Source of the DNA: an uncultured Fretibacterium sp.
GTDB lineage: Bacteria > Synergistota > Synergistia > Synergistales > Aminobacteriaceae
DNA: 64,000 bases
Assembly: GCA_946186205.1 (NCBI GenBank)
Contig: CAMHMH010000003.1
Location: forward strand, 62,001 to 126,000
Direction of reading: 5' to 3'
The stretch's first letter is position 1. Each line of letters opens with the position of its first letter. The notes under the pieces were generated by a model. It saw nothing but the letters and a program-made list of their open reading frames with translations. It searched no databases and was not told the DNA's origin. This document shows positions 51,677-60,842 of the stretch, piece by piece. The translations under genes were made by a program, and so were the position numbers.

Positions 51677-52655
51677 TGATGACGCTGCGCAGGTTTGACG
51701 TGGCAATGATTCTTTCCTGAGTGATGAAGATTACGCCGGGCGGGTCGCTCATGTCATGAAGTATTTCGAGAGCCTTATTGACTCCCGCAATCATGAAGGC
51801 CGTTGCGAGTCCGTCAGCTAATGAGCCGTCCTCAGAAATCACAGTTACCGACAGCAAATCACTGTTCACGCTCTGGCCTGTGAGAGGGTCAAAGAAGTGC
51901 GAGTACTTTTTGCCGCCGACAGTCTTGTATCGTTCGTAATTCCCTGAAGTAATAACCGCGCAGTCTTTCACGTCGACAACAAGCGCAGGAGTCCCGGAAG
52001 GCTCAAGAGGATTCCTGATACCGATTCGCCACGATGAGCCGTCAATCTTTCCTCCTACAGCGTGAACATTTCCGCCGAGATCTATTATCGCCGACTCGAT
52101 CCCTTTGTCCTTTAGGAGGCGCGCAATTTTTGTTGACGCATAGCCCTTCGCGACTCCTCCGAGATCGATAACACAGCCCCTTTTACGCAGAAATATTTTG
52201 TCCGATGACATTGCGATGTTGTGAACGTCAGAGAGTCTCACAGCGCGGTCAAGGCTTTCTTGTGAAGGGATTTTCCCGTCAGTATTATTTATCTTCCACA
52301 ATCTTGTTACGGCTCCTATTAACGGGTTGAAGACTCCTCTTGTGATTTCGTGAAGCCTCAATGAGTCCGCAACTGATTCGAGCGCGTAAAGACTCGTCGA
52401 GACTTCCTGAAGTCCTGCGTTCCTGTTGATGAGTGAAATATCAGACGAGGGATTGTACATTGAGAGCCTCGAGTCAATCTCATCAAGCAGAATGAAAGCG
52501 TCATTGAGCGGCGAGTCATCATGGCCGTAAATCGTCATGCGTATAACCGTGTTCATAGCCATCGTGCTGCGAGTAAACTCTTCAGGCTCACGGAGATAAA
52601 GCGACAATAACCCCGCGCATACAAGAACGAACGCGGCAAAAATTTTTCGTTTCAT
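51636..52655 (-). CDS. apbE: FAD:protein FMN transferase ApbE
   Basis: The 339-residue exported enzyme attaches FMN to threonine in partner flavoproteins such as RnfG/NqrC. An N-terminal hydrophobic helix is followed by FTRSTMAMNTVIRMTIYG, VFNPLIGAVTRLW, IDLGGVAKGYAS and IDLGGNVHAVGG. SHFFDPLTGQ and the Mg-binding DGLATAFMIAG come next. ATG at 52655 follows AAGGAG. The family is sure; the local substrate is unknown. Confidence 0.94.
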   Translation of the reverse strand: MKRKIFAAFVLVCAGLLSLYLREPEEFTRSTMAMNTVIRMTIYGHDDSPLNDAFILLDEIDSRLSMYNPSSDISLINRNAGLQEVSTSLYALESVADSLRLHEITRGVFNPLIGAVTRLWKINNTDGKIPSQESLDRAVRLSDVHNIAMSSDKIFLRKRGCVIDLGGVAKGYASTKIARLLKDKGIESAIIDLGGNVHAVGGKIDGSSWRIGIRNPLEPSGTPALVVDVKDCAVITSGNYERYKTVGGKKYSHFFDPLTGQSVNSDLLSVTVISEDGSLADGLATAFMIAGVNKALEILHDMSDPPGVIFITQERIIATSNLRSVITKSLIPVVFAEVK

Positions 52656-52713
52656 AGTCAAGTCTCCTTAAATGGGATATGATTATTATACTTGTGACAA
52701 GGAGGAATCAGAC

Positions 52714-53634
52714 ATGAAATATTACGCAGGAATTGACATCGGCGGAACGAACATTAAGACAGGAATCGTGAATGAGCTCGGAGAAATCATCAGCGAGCAC
52801 AGCATACCTACGGGAGCAGACAGACCGCAGGAAGTCGTGTTGCAGGACATAATCTACTCGGTGAAGGAGTCAATCACAAAAGCAAACGTTACGCCCTCAG
52901 CTGTAGGAATGGGATCACCCGGCTTAATCGACAGCAAGAACGGATTCGTAATCTACAACAACAATTTGAACTGGAATAATTTTGCGATTGGCCCGACCAT
53001 GACTGAAGCATTAGGAGTCCCGGCGGTGCTTGAGAATGACGCTGACGCTGCCGCATTGGGTGAAGTTGTAGCTGGCTGTGCGGAGGGAGCGAGAAGCGCA
53101 ATGATTATCACGCTCGGAACTGGCGTAGGCTCCGGGTATGTTGTTGACGGAAGAATAGTGCGGGGCTGTGAGTTCGGGCACATGGTGATACATCACGGCG
53201 GGAGAAAATGTACCTGCGGGCGTTCGGGGTGCTTTGAGGCTTACTGCTCGGCGACGGGGCTGATCAACATGACGAAGGAAGCAATCGCGGAGAATCCAGG
53301 CGGAATTATGGCGAAAATTGCTGACATTGAAGGGACTGTGAGCGGGCATACGGTTTTTGACGCGGCTCAGGAAGGCGACGAAAACGCTGTGAATGTCATC
53401 GACACATACACGGAATATCTTGCGTGCGGACTCGCGAATCTCATCAACGGTCTTCAGCCTGAAGTGATAGGAATAGGCGGAGGAATCGGCAAGCAGGGTG
53501 AAAGACTCCTCGCTCCGTTGCGCTCAAAAGTTCAGCGGGAAATCTACAAGGGACTCGCCCTGCCCCGTATAGTGTCATGCACATTAGGCTACAAGGCAGG
53601 GTTAATCGGCGCGGCTATGGCAGCAAAAGTTTAG
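52714..53634 (+). CDS. ROK-family sugar kinase (glucokinase-like)
   Basis: The 306-residue cytoplasmic kinase has an ATP-binding start GIDIGGTNIKTGIV, VGMGSPGLID, the catalytic ENDADAAALGE, ITLGTGVGSGYVVDG and the ROK zinc motif CTCGRSGCFEAYCS. Glucokinase is likeliest, though ROK members also phosphorylate other hexoses. ATG at 52714 follows AAGGAGG. Its 3' end overlaps the convergent glycerate kinase by four bases. Confidence 0.9.
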   Translation: MKYYAGIDIGGTNIKTGIVNELGEIISEHSIPTGADRPQEVVLQDIIYSVKESITKANVTPSAVGMGSPGLIDSKNGFVIYNNNLNWNNFAIGPTMTEALGVPAVLENDADAAALGEVVAGCAEGARSAMIITLGTGVGSGYVVDGRIVRGCEFGHMVIHHGGRKCTCGRSGCFEAYCSATGLINMTKEAIAENPGGIMAKIADIEGTVSGHTVFDAAQEGDENAVNVIDTYTEYLACGLANLINGLQPEVIGIGGGIGKQGERLLAPLRSKVQREIYKGLALPRIVSCTLGYKAGLIGAAMAAKV

Positions 53635-54884
53635 CCAATCAACACGACGCTTACATCATTAACGTTTGTTCCTGTCGGGCCTGTCATGAGTAATGCGTCA
53701 GCCTGTTTCAGAGCGTTATAGGCATCATTGTTCCTTAACACTTCGGGAATGCTGATGCCTTTTTCTTTGAGGATGCCCGCTGTTTTTCCGTCAACGATTC
53801 CCCCTGCGGCATCTGTAGGGCCGTCCGTGCCGTCTGAACCTAACGACGCAACAACAACACCATCAAGCCCCGCGATTCCTTCAGCAGCTGACAACGCTAA
53901 CTCCTGATTGCGTCCTCCCATGCCCTTGCCTGTTAAGTGCACTACTGTTTCACCGCCGGCGATTAAAGCGCACGGAGATTTTGCCGGGTTGCCTGACGTT
54001 AATACTTCACGAGCTATCCCGGCCATGAATGAACCTGCCTCGCGAGCCTCGCAAGTAAGAGTCGTTGTGAGAATGACGGGTGTATATCCTTTCTCCTTTG
54101 CGAGATTGCTGACTGCCCTGCACAATTCCGTAACGCTTCCGGTTATCGTTGCTGTAACGTTGCCGAGCTTCTTGGGAGTCTCATGTGAAAGTCTTTCGAG
54201 GAGTCCGGGCTTGAGCTTGAGATTGTATTTCTTTACGATGGCTAATGCTTCTTCACTTGTCGACATGTCCGGGGCTGCCGGGCCTGAAGCAATGCTGTCT
54301 AACCTGTCGCCCAATACATCACTAAGGACAACCATAAAGACATGGGCAGGAGCGCACAACTCCGCGAACCTTCCGCCCTTTACGGATGATAAGTGCTTGC
54401 GTATCGTGTTAATCTCTACAATGTCCGCGCCGCATGAAAGCAATTGACTCGTTACGTTCTGCATGTCCTCAAGGGTAACGCCCTCAGCAGGAAACTCAAA
54501 GAGTGCCGAGCCTCCTCCGCTCACGAGAAACAAAACGGTGTCTTCAGCCTTGAGTCCCTTCACGTGTTCGAGCAATGCTTTTGTTCCGTTGATTGTGTTC
54601 ATGTCGGGGACGGGGTGTCCTGCCTCAAAGATCTCAAGCCCGGGAATATCTCCCATTGAGTGATCATATTTCGTTACGACCGCACCCGTTATGCCCTCGC
54701 CGAGAATATCGCTTGCTGCTTTTGCCATTCTCCACGCTGCTTTTCCGATTGATGCGACAATGAGCCGCCCTTTTCCTTTGCGTGATGTGAATGCGGGATT
54801 GTTGAGAGCTTCCTTCACTGCGTTTTCGGGCAGCACAGCTTTGATTGCGCCGTCAAGAATCATACGCATATCTTCTTTGAGCAT
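53631..54884 (-). CDS. Glycerate 2-kinase (MOFRL family)
   Basis: The 417-residue enzyme phosphorylates D-glycerate to 2-phosphoglycerate. The N-terminal domain has SIGKAAWRMAKAA, VSGGGSALFEFP, NTIRKHLSSVKGGRFA and SDVLGDRLDSIASGP. The C-terminal MOFRL domain has IAGGETVVHLTGKGMGGRNQ and SDGTDGPTDAAGG. These are the full set for GckA/TtuD-type kinases. It would feed serine or glycerate carbon into lower glycolysis. Confidence 0.93.
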   Translation of the reverse strand: MLKEDMRMILDGAIKAVLPENAVKEALNNPAFTSRKGKGRLIVASIGKAAWRMAKAASDILGEGITGAVVTKYDHSMGDIPGLEIFEAGHPVPDMNTINGTKALLEHVKGLKAEDTVLFLVSGGGSALFEFPAEGVTLEDMQNVTSQLLSCGADIVEINTIRKHLSSVKGGRFAELCAPAHVFMVVLSDVLGDRLDSIASGPAAPDMSTSEEALAIVKKYNLKLKPGLLERLSHETPKKLGNVTATITGSVTELCRAVSNLAKEKGYTPVILTTTLTCEAREAGSFMAGIAREVLTSGNPAKSPCALIAGGETVVHLTGKGMGGRNQELALSAAEGIAGLDGVVVASLGSDGTDGPTDAAGGIVDGKTAGILKEKGISIPEVLRNNDAYNALKQADALLMTGPTGTNVNDVSVVLIG

Positions 54885-54960
54885 GTGTGAGTCTCCTTTG
54901 CATATTTTGATTGTGGAATGGGAAAATTTTTGCTGGCATTTATTCTATCACCAAGATAAC

Positions 54961-54990
54961 AAAATCCCCCCGCCGTTTCTTGACGAGGGG
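54961..54990 (-). terminator. Terminator of the flagellar/mreB operon
   Basis: On the minus strand CCCCTCGTC and GGCGGGGGG pair with two G-U pairs, followed by ATTTTG. The T-run is short, so strength is uncertain. Confidence 0.6.
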
Positions 54991-55003
54991 AATAACTTTT
55001 GTC

Positions 55004-55417
55004 TTACGCCTGAAGATTAAGCCCGGAAGATTCTTGCTCACTCTCTGAAAGACTCCCGGCCTCATAGCTTGCTGCTTCTTCGTCAGCTTTCTTTCTTGCT
55101 TCTGCTTCATGATCCGCCGCGATCTTCCCTATCATTGAGTCATAAAGCATCTTCCACAATCCTGCGCCGCCCGAACTCGTAATCAAATCATCGGTTGCCA
55201 TTTCGAGAGTCAGTTCTTCCATCTGCTGATAGGGTCTTCCTTTGTCGCTTCCGCTGATGGCTCTTGCTGACTTCTGCATGTCCTTCCATAGCTTTGACCA
55301 CAATATAGCCTCAAACTGCTGGCACGATTCTTTGAGCTTCAATGCGTCCTGTGTCTTGTGAATCTCCGGGTCAATGTCCGTTCTTACTATTCGCGAATTT
55401 GGTATAGCGTTTATCAT
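55004..55417 (-). CDS. flgJ: Flagellar rod-binding protein, FlgJ N-terminal type
   Basis: The 137-residue product carries only the rod-binding domain (SCQQFEAILWSKLWKDMQKSA, then MEELTLEMATDDLITSSGGAGLW), without the muramidase domain found in proteobacterial FlgJ. It helps cap rod assembly in the periplasm. The Glu/Ser-rich tail is poorly conserved. It is last in the operon, 12 bases after flgI. Confidence 0.85.
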   Translation of the reverse strand: MINAIPNSRIVRTDIDPEIHKTQDALKLKESCQQFEAILWSKLWKDMQKSARAISGSDKGRPYQQMEELTLEMATDDLITSSGGAGLWKMLYDSMIGKIAADHEAEARKKADEEAASYEAGSLSESEQESSGLNLQA

Positions 55418-55429
55418 CTGCGACTCTCC

Positions 55430-56557
55430 TCACATTATGACAAGTTCGCCGTGCAAAGCTCCTGCCTTGCTTATGGCCTGCAAGATCTCTATTATGTCTC
55501 TCGGCCTTGCTCCCAATGAGTTAAGGACTCTCACCATGTCCCTGACTGTAGTAGTTGCCGGCATAGCTATCATGCTTCCGCCTTCCTCATCAACAGTAAT
55601 ATCTGTACGAGGAACGACAGCCGTAACACCTCCGCCGAGAGTCTCAGGCTGAACGACCTGCGGACTTTCACCGACATTAACAACGAGATTGCCATGAGCG
55701 ACTCCGACCGCAGAAATTTTCACGTTGCCTCCCATAACTACAGTGCCGTTGCGTTCATTCACAGCGACTCTTGCAGGGGCATCAGGCTCAATCTCAATCC
55801 CTCCCATGTTAGCGAGAAAAGCATTCGGGGCTTGAACATACTGGCCGGGCAAATTTATCTCGACTCTCCCTGCGTCAACAGCATACGCAACAACGCCGTA
55901 AACCCGGTTAATTGCGTCCGCGATTCTCTGCGCTGTCGTGTGATCCGGCTGACGTAACAGCAATGCAACCTGCCCGCCCATCGTGTAATCTGCTGGGACT
56001 TCACGCTCAACAATTGCGCCTCCGGGGATTCTTCCTGCTGTGGGTACGTTCTGAGTGCGAGAGGCAGCCGCGCCCTGTGCAGAGCTTCCGCCGACAATCA
56101 CAGGCCCTTGCGCTACAGCGTAGACTTGACCGTCAGCAGCTCTTAACGGGGACTGAACGAGGACTCCTCCCTGAAGGTTTGAAGCGTTGCCCATAGTGTT
56201 GACGTTGACATCTATCGTTTGTCCCGGCCTCACATAAGGAGGAAGGTTAGCGGTTAATGCGACGACAGCAAGGTTGCGAGTCCTGACTGATCGAGCCTCA
56301 AGAGTAATGCCGAAATTCCTCATCATGTTGCGCATCATCTGCACGGCCATCGGGGAATTGTCGCCCGTCCCATTCAAGCCCGTAACGAGTCCGACTCCTG
56401 TGAGCTGATTCCCTCTTGCGCCCTCGACTTCTGTTATGTCTTTGATACGCACATTTGGATTCACCCGCGAAAAATCCATGTCCTGAAGATTCACAGCACC
56501 GAATGAGACTCCATGACTCACAATAACAATCATCAATGCAAAGATAAATTTCTTCAT
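55430..56557 (-). CDS. flgI: Flagellar P-ring protein FlgI
   Basis: The 375-residue protein has a signal peptide (to SFG) and the P-ring signatures: RIKDITEVEGARGNQLTGVG, LVTGLNGTGDNS, RTRNLAVVALTANLPP and VRVLNSLGARPRDIIEILQA. It forms the ring in the peptidoglycan layer, which is found in diderms. GGAGG precedes the ATG. It follows flgH in the operon. Confidence 0.96.
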   Translation of the reverse strand: MKKFIFALMIVIVSHGVSFGAVNLQDMDFSRVNPNVRIKDITEVEGARGNQLTGVGLVTGLNGTGDNSPMAVQMMRNMMRNFGITLEARSVRTRNLAVVALTANLPPYVRPGQTIDVNVNTMGNASNLQGGVLVQSPLRAADGQVYAVAQGPVIVGGSSAQGAAASRTQNVPTAGRIPGGAIVEREVPADYTMGGQVALLLRQPDHTTAQRIADAINRVYGVVAYAVDAGRVEINLPGQYVQAPNAFLANMGGIEIEPDAPARVAVNERNGTVVMGGNVKISAVGVAHGNLVVNVGESPQVVQPETLGGGVTAVVPRTDITVDEEGGSMIAMPATTTVRDMVRVLNSLGARPRDIIEILQAISKAGALHGELVIM

Positions 56558-56570
56558 GGCCGGGAGCCTC

Positions 56571-57146
56571 CTAGAATACAGTCTGCAAAATCTGCGTTAT
56601 GATTCCGGGCTTCTGGGTGCGTGAGATAGTGCCTCTTCCCTTTACCGCGATTTCTGCGTTTGCTATCAGTGAGCTGTTAATCTGGTTGTCCGAGTTCACA
56701 TCCTGAGGACGAATCACCCCTATAAGCTGAAACTGTAATATTTCCTCGCTTGTTCTTACGTCCCTTGTGCCTTCGATGACGAGATTACCGTTCGGCAAAA
56801 CTTCAGTAACGATACATGCAAGTGTAGCTGTTGCGTGGTGCTTGCGTTCAACAGAGCCGTCTCCCACTGAAGAATTTGTTGTGCTGAAACTCATCAATCC
56901 CCGCACGAAACTCAATATACTTGCGCCGTTCACGCCCTCGTTGACACTGTTGGTTGATGATTTGCTGATGTCCATAGTTGCCTCGTCCTTAGCGTCTGTT
57001 CGTTCGTTCACCAAGACCGTAATAATGTCGCCGACTCTGCCCGGCCTCGCGTCCCCGAACCAGTTAGCACGGTCATCCCACAATGAACCGCCGAATGCTG
57101 ACACGGGAAAAATTATTACCATCAACGCGCAAAGAAATTTTTTCAT
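56571..57146 (-). CDS. flgH: Flagellar L-ring protein FlgH, without lipobox
   Basis: The 191-residue outer-membrane ring protein: SLWDDRANWFGDARPGRVGDIITVLVNE, the Ala/Ser-rich strand region, and GVIRPQDVNSDNQI near the C-terminus. Proteobacterial FlgH is a lipoprotein, but here the signal peptide ends PVSAFGG with no cysteine, so it is cleaved by ordinary signal peptidase. It implies an outer membrane. GGAGGG lies upstream. Confidence 0.93.
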   Translation of the reverse strand: MKKFLCALMVIIFPVSAFGGSLWDDRANWFGDARPGRVGDIITVLVNERTDAKDEATMDISKSSTNSVNEGVNGASILSFVRGLMSFSTTNSSVGDGSVERKHHATATLACIVTEVLPNGNLVIEGTRDVRTSEEILQFQLIGVIRPQDVNSDNQINSSLIANAEIAVKGRGTISRTQKPGIITQILQTVF

Positions 57147-57159
57147 GTATAGCCCTCCT

Positions 57160-58134
57160 TCAATCTGTGCTTACTTCAACAAGATTCTCATTGATGATTC
57201 TTGCTCTGAGAGTTACGCGCCTGTCATCTGCCCTCCGAACCTTTACCCATTCTCCCGGCCTGCCGTCCTCCAACAATACCCCGTCAGCCGATGCGCTCGC
57301 CCCGTTGTAACGCGCAATGATTTTTACCTGCCTTCCCCGCTTGAGAATGCTTGAACTTGTGAGATGAGAAAACTCTATCGGTTCTCCCTGCTTTATGTTC
57401 CTGTTTGATGTGAAGCCGATGATCTCAGAAATATTTGACGGGAAATTTCCGGGCCTCGTGATTTTCATCGGGCGTGTGAAGACGCTTCCTGCTGTAATTT
57501 TGTCGCCTCTCTTGATGTTCCGCGCTGCGATTAATGCGTTCTGCGTCCATGTGAGTCGGACATTAAGAGGTTTGACTCTTCCGTTCCTGTCCTGGAATCT
57601 TAATGTCGCTCCTGAAACGCCGGGGATGATTGATGACGGGTCAATGATTCTTCCTTCAGGGACTGGGGAATTTGCGGTGATTTCGAGTCCTCCTTTCCAG
57701 CCCGACATAGCGAGGAGTTCAGGCACAAGGTCATTCACTGAGCGCGAGTCATTCTGCGCGTGATTGGGACGTTCGTTAGTGTCCGTAAAGTTTCCTTCAT
57801 AGCCGGGAGCTTCGACGCGGGAAATTTTCGGCATTCTGATTTCGAGTCTCACATCGCTTGCGTCAGAGTCATTTATCGCTCTCAATACTTCATCGCGTGC
57901 TAATGTTTCACCGTCATTCCACACCTGAATATTTGCTATCATGTCGCGGGTTCTCTTATTGCCGCCTGTGATCCTTGCGATTTCGCCGAGCCGAATCGTT
58001 CCTCTGCTCGTGTAAATTACGCCGGGTATCTCAAGAATTATTGATTGAGCGGAAAATGCCGGGGCGCATGAGGATATGAACATGACAAAAAGCAGAAGCA
58101 ATAGCTGCCTCTGCCCGAAAATTTTTCCTGTCAT
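57160..58134 (-). CDS. flgA: Flagella basal-body P-ring formation protein FlgA
   Basis: The 324-residue exported chaperone for P-ring assembly. Signal peptide to about 29 (a cysteine lies near it). An SAF domain occupies the C-terminal half (NALIAARNIKRGDKITAGSV, then FTSNRNIKQGEPIEFSHL and VKIIARYNGASASADGVLLEDG). The N-terminal part (GTIRLGEIARITGGNKR) is more variable. It lies between flgG and flgH. Confidence 0.9.
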   Translation of the reverse strand: MTGKIFGQRQLLLLLFVMFISSCAPAFSAQSIILEIPGVIYTSRGTIRLGEIARITGGNKRTRDMIANIQVWNDGETLARDEVLRAINDSDASDVRLEIRMPKISRVEAPGYEGNFTDTNERPNHAQNDSRSVNDLVPELLAMSGWKGGLEITANSPVPEGRIIDPSSIIPGVSGATLRFQDRNGRVKPLNVRLTWTQNALIAARNIKRGDKITAGSVFTRPMKITRPGNFPSNISEIIGFTSNRNIKQGEPIEFSHLTSSSILKRGRQVKIIARYNGASASADGVLLEDGRPGEWVKVRRADDRRVTLRARIINENLVEVSTD

Positions 58135-58147
58135 AATAATTCCTCTC

Positions 58148-58939
58148 TTAACGTTTGAGTCCGTTCGCGATTCTCAGTAGGTCATCTGCTGTCTGAATGC
58201 CTTTCGAGTTTGCCTCATACGCTCTCTGCGCGACAATCATCTCTACCATTTCTTCAACGACTTGAACGTTCGACATCTCGATAACATTCTGCCTTACCTG
58301 GGGCATTCCGTCTTCACCGGGGTTGCCTGTGATGGGCTGACCGCTTGCGGGAGTCTCAACAAACAATCTATCACCCAATGCCCGAAGCCCTACAGGATTC
58401 ACGAAGCGCGCTAACTCAATCTGCCCTAACTCTTGAAGCTCCGTCTCTCCGTTTATCCTCACAGTAACGACTCCAGTCGGTGAAAGCTGTATGTCCTGCG
58501 CGTCTTGAGGAACTGTGATTCCGGGTTCGAGCAAATATCCGTCCTGATTCACTATTTGCCCCTGATCGTCAATCTGCCATGAGCCGCCGCGTGTGTAAGC
58601 TATCTGCCCGTTGCCTATGTTGACCTGAAAGAATGCGTTATCCTCAACTATTACCCAGTCTAACTGGCCGTCAGTGATCTGAAAATTTCCCTGCACCATG
58701 AAACTTGGAGTCGCTGCTACTCTTGTTCCGAGTCCTACCTGTACTCCCGTCGGAACTACTGAGCCTCCCTCAATAGGTGCGCCGGGTTCGCGGTAAATCT
58801 GATACATTAGGTCTTCAAAGTCTGCCCGGCGTTTCTTGTAGCCCTGTGTGTTGACGTTCGCAAGGTTGTGCGTAACAACATCTAAGTGCGTCTGCTGTGC
58901 TATCATTCCTGAAGCACTCGTCCATAATGAACGCAGCAT
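58148..58939 (-). CDS. flgG: Flagellar distal rod protein FlgG
   Basis: The 263-residue rod protein: MLRSLWTSASGMIAQQTHLD, VVTHNLANVNTQGYKKRRADF, YTRGGSWQIDDQGQIVNQDG and the C-terminal helix VVEEMVEMIVAQRAYEANSK. The 'FEDLMYQ' stretch after the N-terminal helix is characteristic of FlgG. It is secreted by the flagellar export apparatus. Confidence 0.94.
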   Translation of the reverse strand: MLRSLWTSASGMIAQQTHLDVVTHNLANVNTQGYKKRRADFEDLMYQIYREPGAPIEGGSVVPTGVQVGLGTRVAATPSFMVQGNFQITDGQLDWVIVEDNAFFQVNIGNGQIAYTRGGSWQIDDQGQIVNQDGYLLEPGITVPQDAQDIQLSPTGVVTVRINGETELQELGQIELARFVNPVGLRALGDRLFVETPASGQPITGNPGEDGMPQVRQNVIEMSNVQVVEEMVEMIVAQRAYEANSKGIQTADDLLRIANGLKR

Positions 58940-58951
58940 GAAAAATTCCTC

Positions 58952-59779
58952 CTATCCTCTGCTGAATGATGTGATTAATTTGCTGGTCTGTTCGTCATGA
59001 GTCATCAAGGCTTTCGATGCTCCCTCGTAAATTCTCTGAGCCTCTATCATTCGCGCCATTTCCGTAACGACTTCTACATTTGACATTTCGAGCATTCCCG
59101 GCCAAATTTTTACGTTCGCAGCGTCAACGTCTTCTGCTTCCCCGGACTGCTCTGTGGGAATCAAAAGATTATCTGCCTGATGACGCATGTATGTGGGACG
59201 CTCAAAATTAAAGACAGCGACTCGCCCTATGATTTCGTTTTCCTGTTCTCTCTTGACGATTACCTGCCCTTTTCGGTTAATTTCTACTGAGCGGGCATTA
59301 TTGCCGACGTTCAAAGCTCCGCCCTCGCCCTGAAGCATTAAGCCGTTGGGGTTGACTATATTCCCGTTGTTGTCGAGCGTGAAATTTCCGGCGCGTGTGT
59401 AAAACCTATTGTCGTTCTCATCCGCAACAGCAAAGAAGCCCGGCCCATCAATAGCAATATCAAGCTGGCTTTCTGAGTCCTTCACGACTCCGGGGAACGT
59501 GTCCATAACATCTTCAGAGAATATCGCCGCGAGTGCTACAGATCCGATAACCTCGCGACCCTTGAAGGGCATATCAGCGGGCAATACGGTTGTTATTTTT
59601 GTCTCTCCGTCCTCCGAAACTTTTTCGATACGGTCAAGCAATGCGGAAAAATCTGCCGTCGCACTTATCCTGCGCTTGTAGCCGGGTGTGTCTACGTTGG
59701 CTAAATTGTTCGTGATTACATCAAGGTGCGTTTCCTGAACAAGCATTCCGGAAGCGGCCTCATAAATTCCGCGATGCAT
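58952..59779 (-). CDS. flgF: Flagellar rod protein FlgF (FlhO-like)
   Basis: The 275-residue rod-family protein: MHRGIYEAASGMLVQETHLD, ITNNLANVDTPGYKRRISAT, DIAIDGPGFFAV, YTRAGNFTLDNNGNIVNPNG and VVTEMARMIEAQRIYEGASK. Position just before flgG and after an mreB/mbl gene matches Bacillus mbl-flhO-flhP. Rod-protein assignment is sure; flgF against a second flgG-like name is less so. Confidence 0.88.
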   Translation of the reverse strand: MHRGIYEAASGMLVQETHLDVITNNLANVDTPGYKRRISATADFSALLDRIEKVSEDGETKITTVLPADMPFKGREVIGSVALAAIFSEDVMDTFPGVVKDSESQLDIAIDGPGFFAVADENDNRFYTRAGNFTLDNNGNIVNPNGLMLQGEGGALNVGNNARSVEINRKGQVIVKREQENEIIGRVAVFNFERPTYMRHQADNLLIPTEQSGEAEDVDAANVKIWPGMLEMSNVEVVTEMARMIEAQRIYEGASKALMTHDEQTSKLITSFSRG

Positions 59780-59795
59780 TCATTCATTCTCCTTT

Positions 59796-60842
59796 CTAGT
59801 AGCGTTTGCGTGAAGAGCGTTTGAGGTTGACAAGCATTGTGCTTTTGCCTGTCTTCTTGAGGCTGTCCATTTCCGCGAGGGCTTTTCCTGTACCAAGAGC
59901 AACCGACTCCATTGGGTTCTCAGCCGTGAAACAGTTTATGCCCGTCTGCTGTGCTATTAATTCCGGCAGTCCGTGAAGCAAAGCCCCTCCGCCAGTCAGG
60001 ACTATTCCTCTGTCGATTATGTCGGCTGATAATTCCGGGGGAGTTAGCTCAAGGACATTCCGAATACCGTCAACAAGTGTCTGAATCATTTCTCCGATTG
60101 CCATATTCACAGCTGAGCTTGTTACTTCAATCTGACGCGGGAGTCCCTGCACTAAATCGCGTCCCTTAACAATCATTCGCTGATCCTGCTCCAATGGCAC
60201 GCAAGTCCCAATCATTATTTTGAGATTCTCTGCTGTCTGATCTCCGATTGCTAGGTTGTACTGACGGCGCAAATACCGCGTAATTCCCTCGTCAAACTTA
60301 TCACCGCCGAGACGCAACGATTTCGACACAACGACTCCGCCCAGAGATATAACCGCAATGTCCGTAGTTCCTCCGCCGATGTCAACAATCATTTTTCCGC
60401 GAGCTTCCTCGACATTCAGATTCGCACCAATCGCCGCGGCCATTGGCTCCTCAATGAGATATGCTTCACGCGCTCCGACTTCTAACGCCGCTTCAAGTAC
60501 TGCTCTTCTTTCAACATCAGTAGCTCCTGAAGGCACGCAGATCATCGCCCTGTTTCGGAAAAATTTTTGAGTCCCTTTCGTTATCCGCCTCATGAAGTGC
60601 TGCAACATTGCTTCAGTCATCGCATAATTCGCAATAACGCCATCACGAAGAGGACGAACGGACGTAATACTTCCCGGAGTCCTTCCTACCATGCTTTTAG
60701 CGTCATAACCTACTGCCATTATCTCGCCTGTATCCTGGTCAACCGCCACAACTGAAGGCTCACGCAACACAACTCCGTGATGCTTCTCGTAAATCAATAC
60801 CGTAGCAGTTCCCAAGTCTATACCTATATCAGTTCCGAACAA
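59796..60842 (-). CDS. mreB: Rod-shape determining actin homologue MreB/Mbl
   Basis: The 348-residue bacterial actin: DIGIDLGTATVLIYEK, EPSVVAVDQDTGEI, MICVPSGATDVERRAVLEAA, MIVDIGGGTTDIAVISLGG and IVLTGGGALLHGLPELI. It guides lateral cell-wall synthesis at the membrane. Context (mbl-like gene followed by two rod genes) favours the Mbl branch. Its C-terminus is unusually basic (LKRSSRKRY). Its start overlaps the upstream gene by 14 bases. Confidence 0.93.
   Translation of the reverse strand: MFGTDIGIDLGTATVLIYEKHHGVVLREPSVVAVDQDTGEIMAVGYDAKSMVGRTPGSITSVRPLRDGVIANYAMTEAMLQHFMRRITKGTQKFFRNRAMICVPSGATDVERRAVLEAALEVGAREAYLIEEPMAAAIGANLNVEEARGKMIVDIGGGTTDIAVISLGGVVVSKSLRLGGDKFDEGITRYLRRQYNLAIGDQTAENLKIMIGTCVPLEQDQRMIVKGRDLVQGLPRQIEVTSSAVNMAIGEMIQTLVDGIRNVLELTPPELSADIIDRGIVLTGGGALLHGLPELIAQQTGINCFTAENPMESVALGTGKALAEMDSLKKTGKSTMLVNLKRSSRKRY

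Noticed and set aside
53011-53349. Minus-strand frame opposite the ROK kinase
   Set aside because: Shadow frame; the ROK zinc motif and ATP site are on the plus strand.
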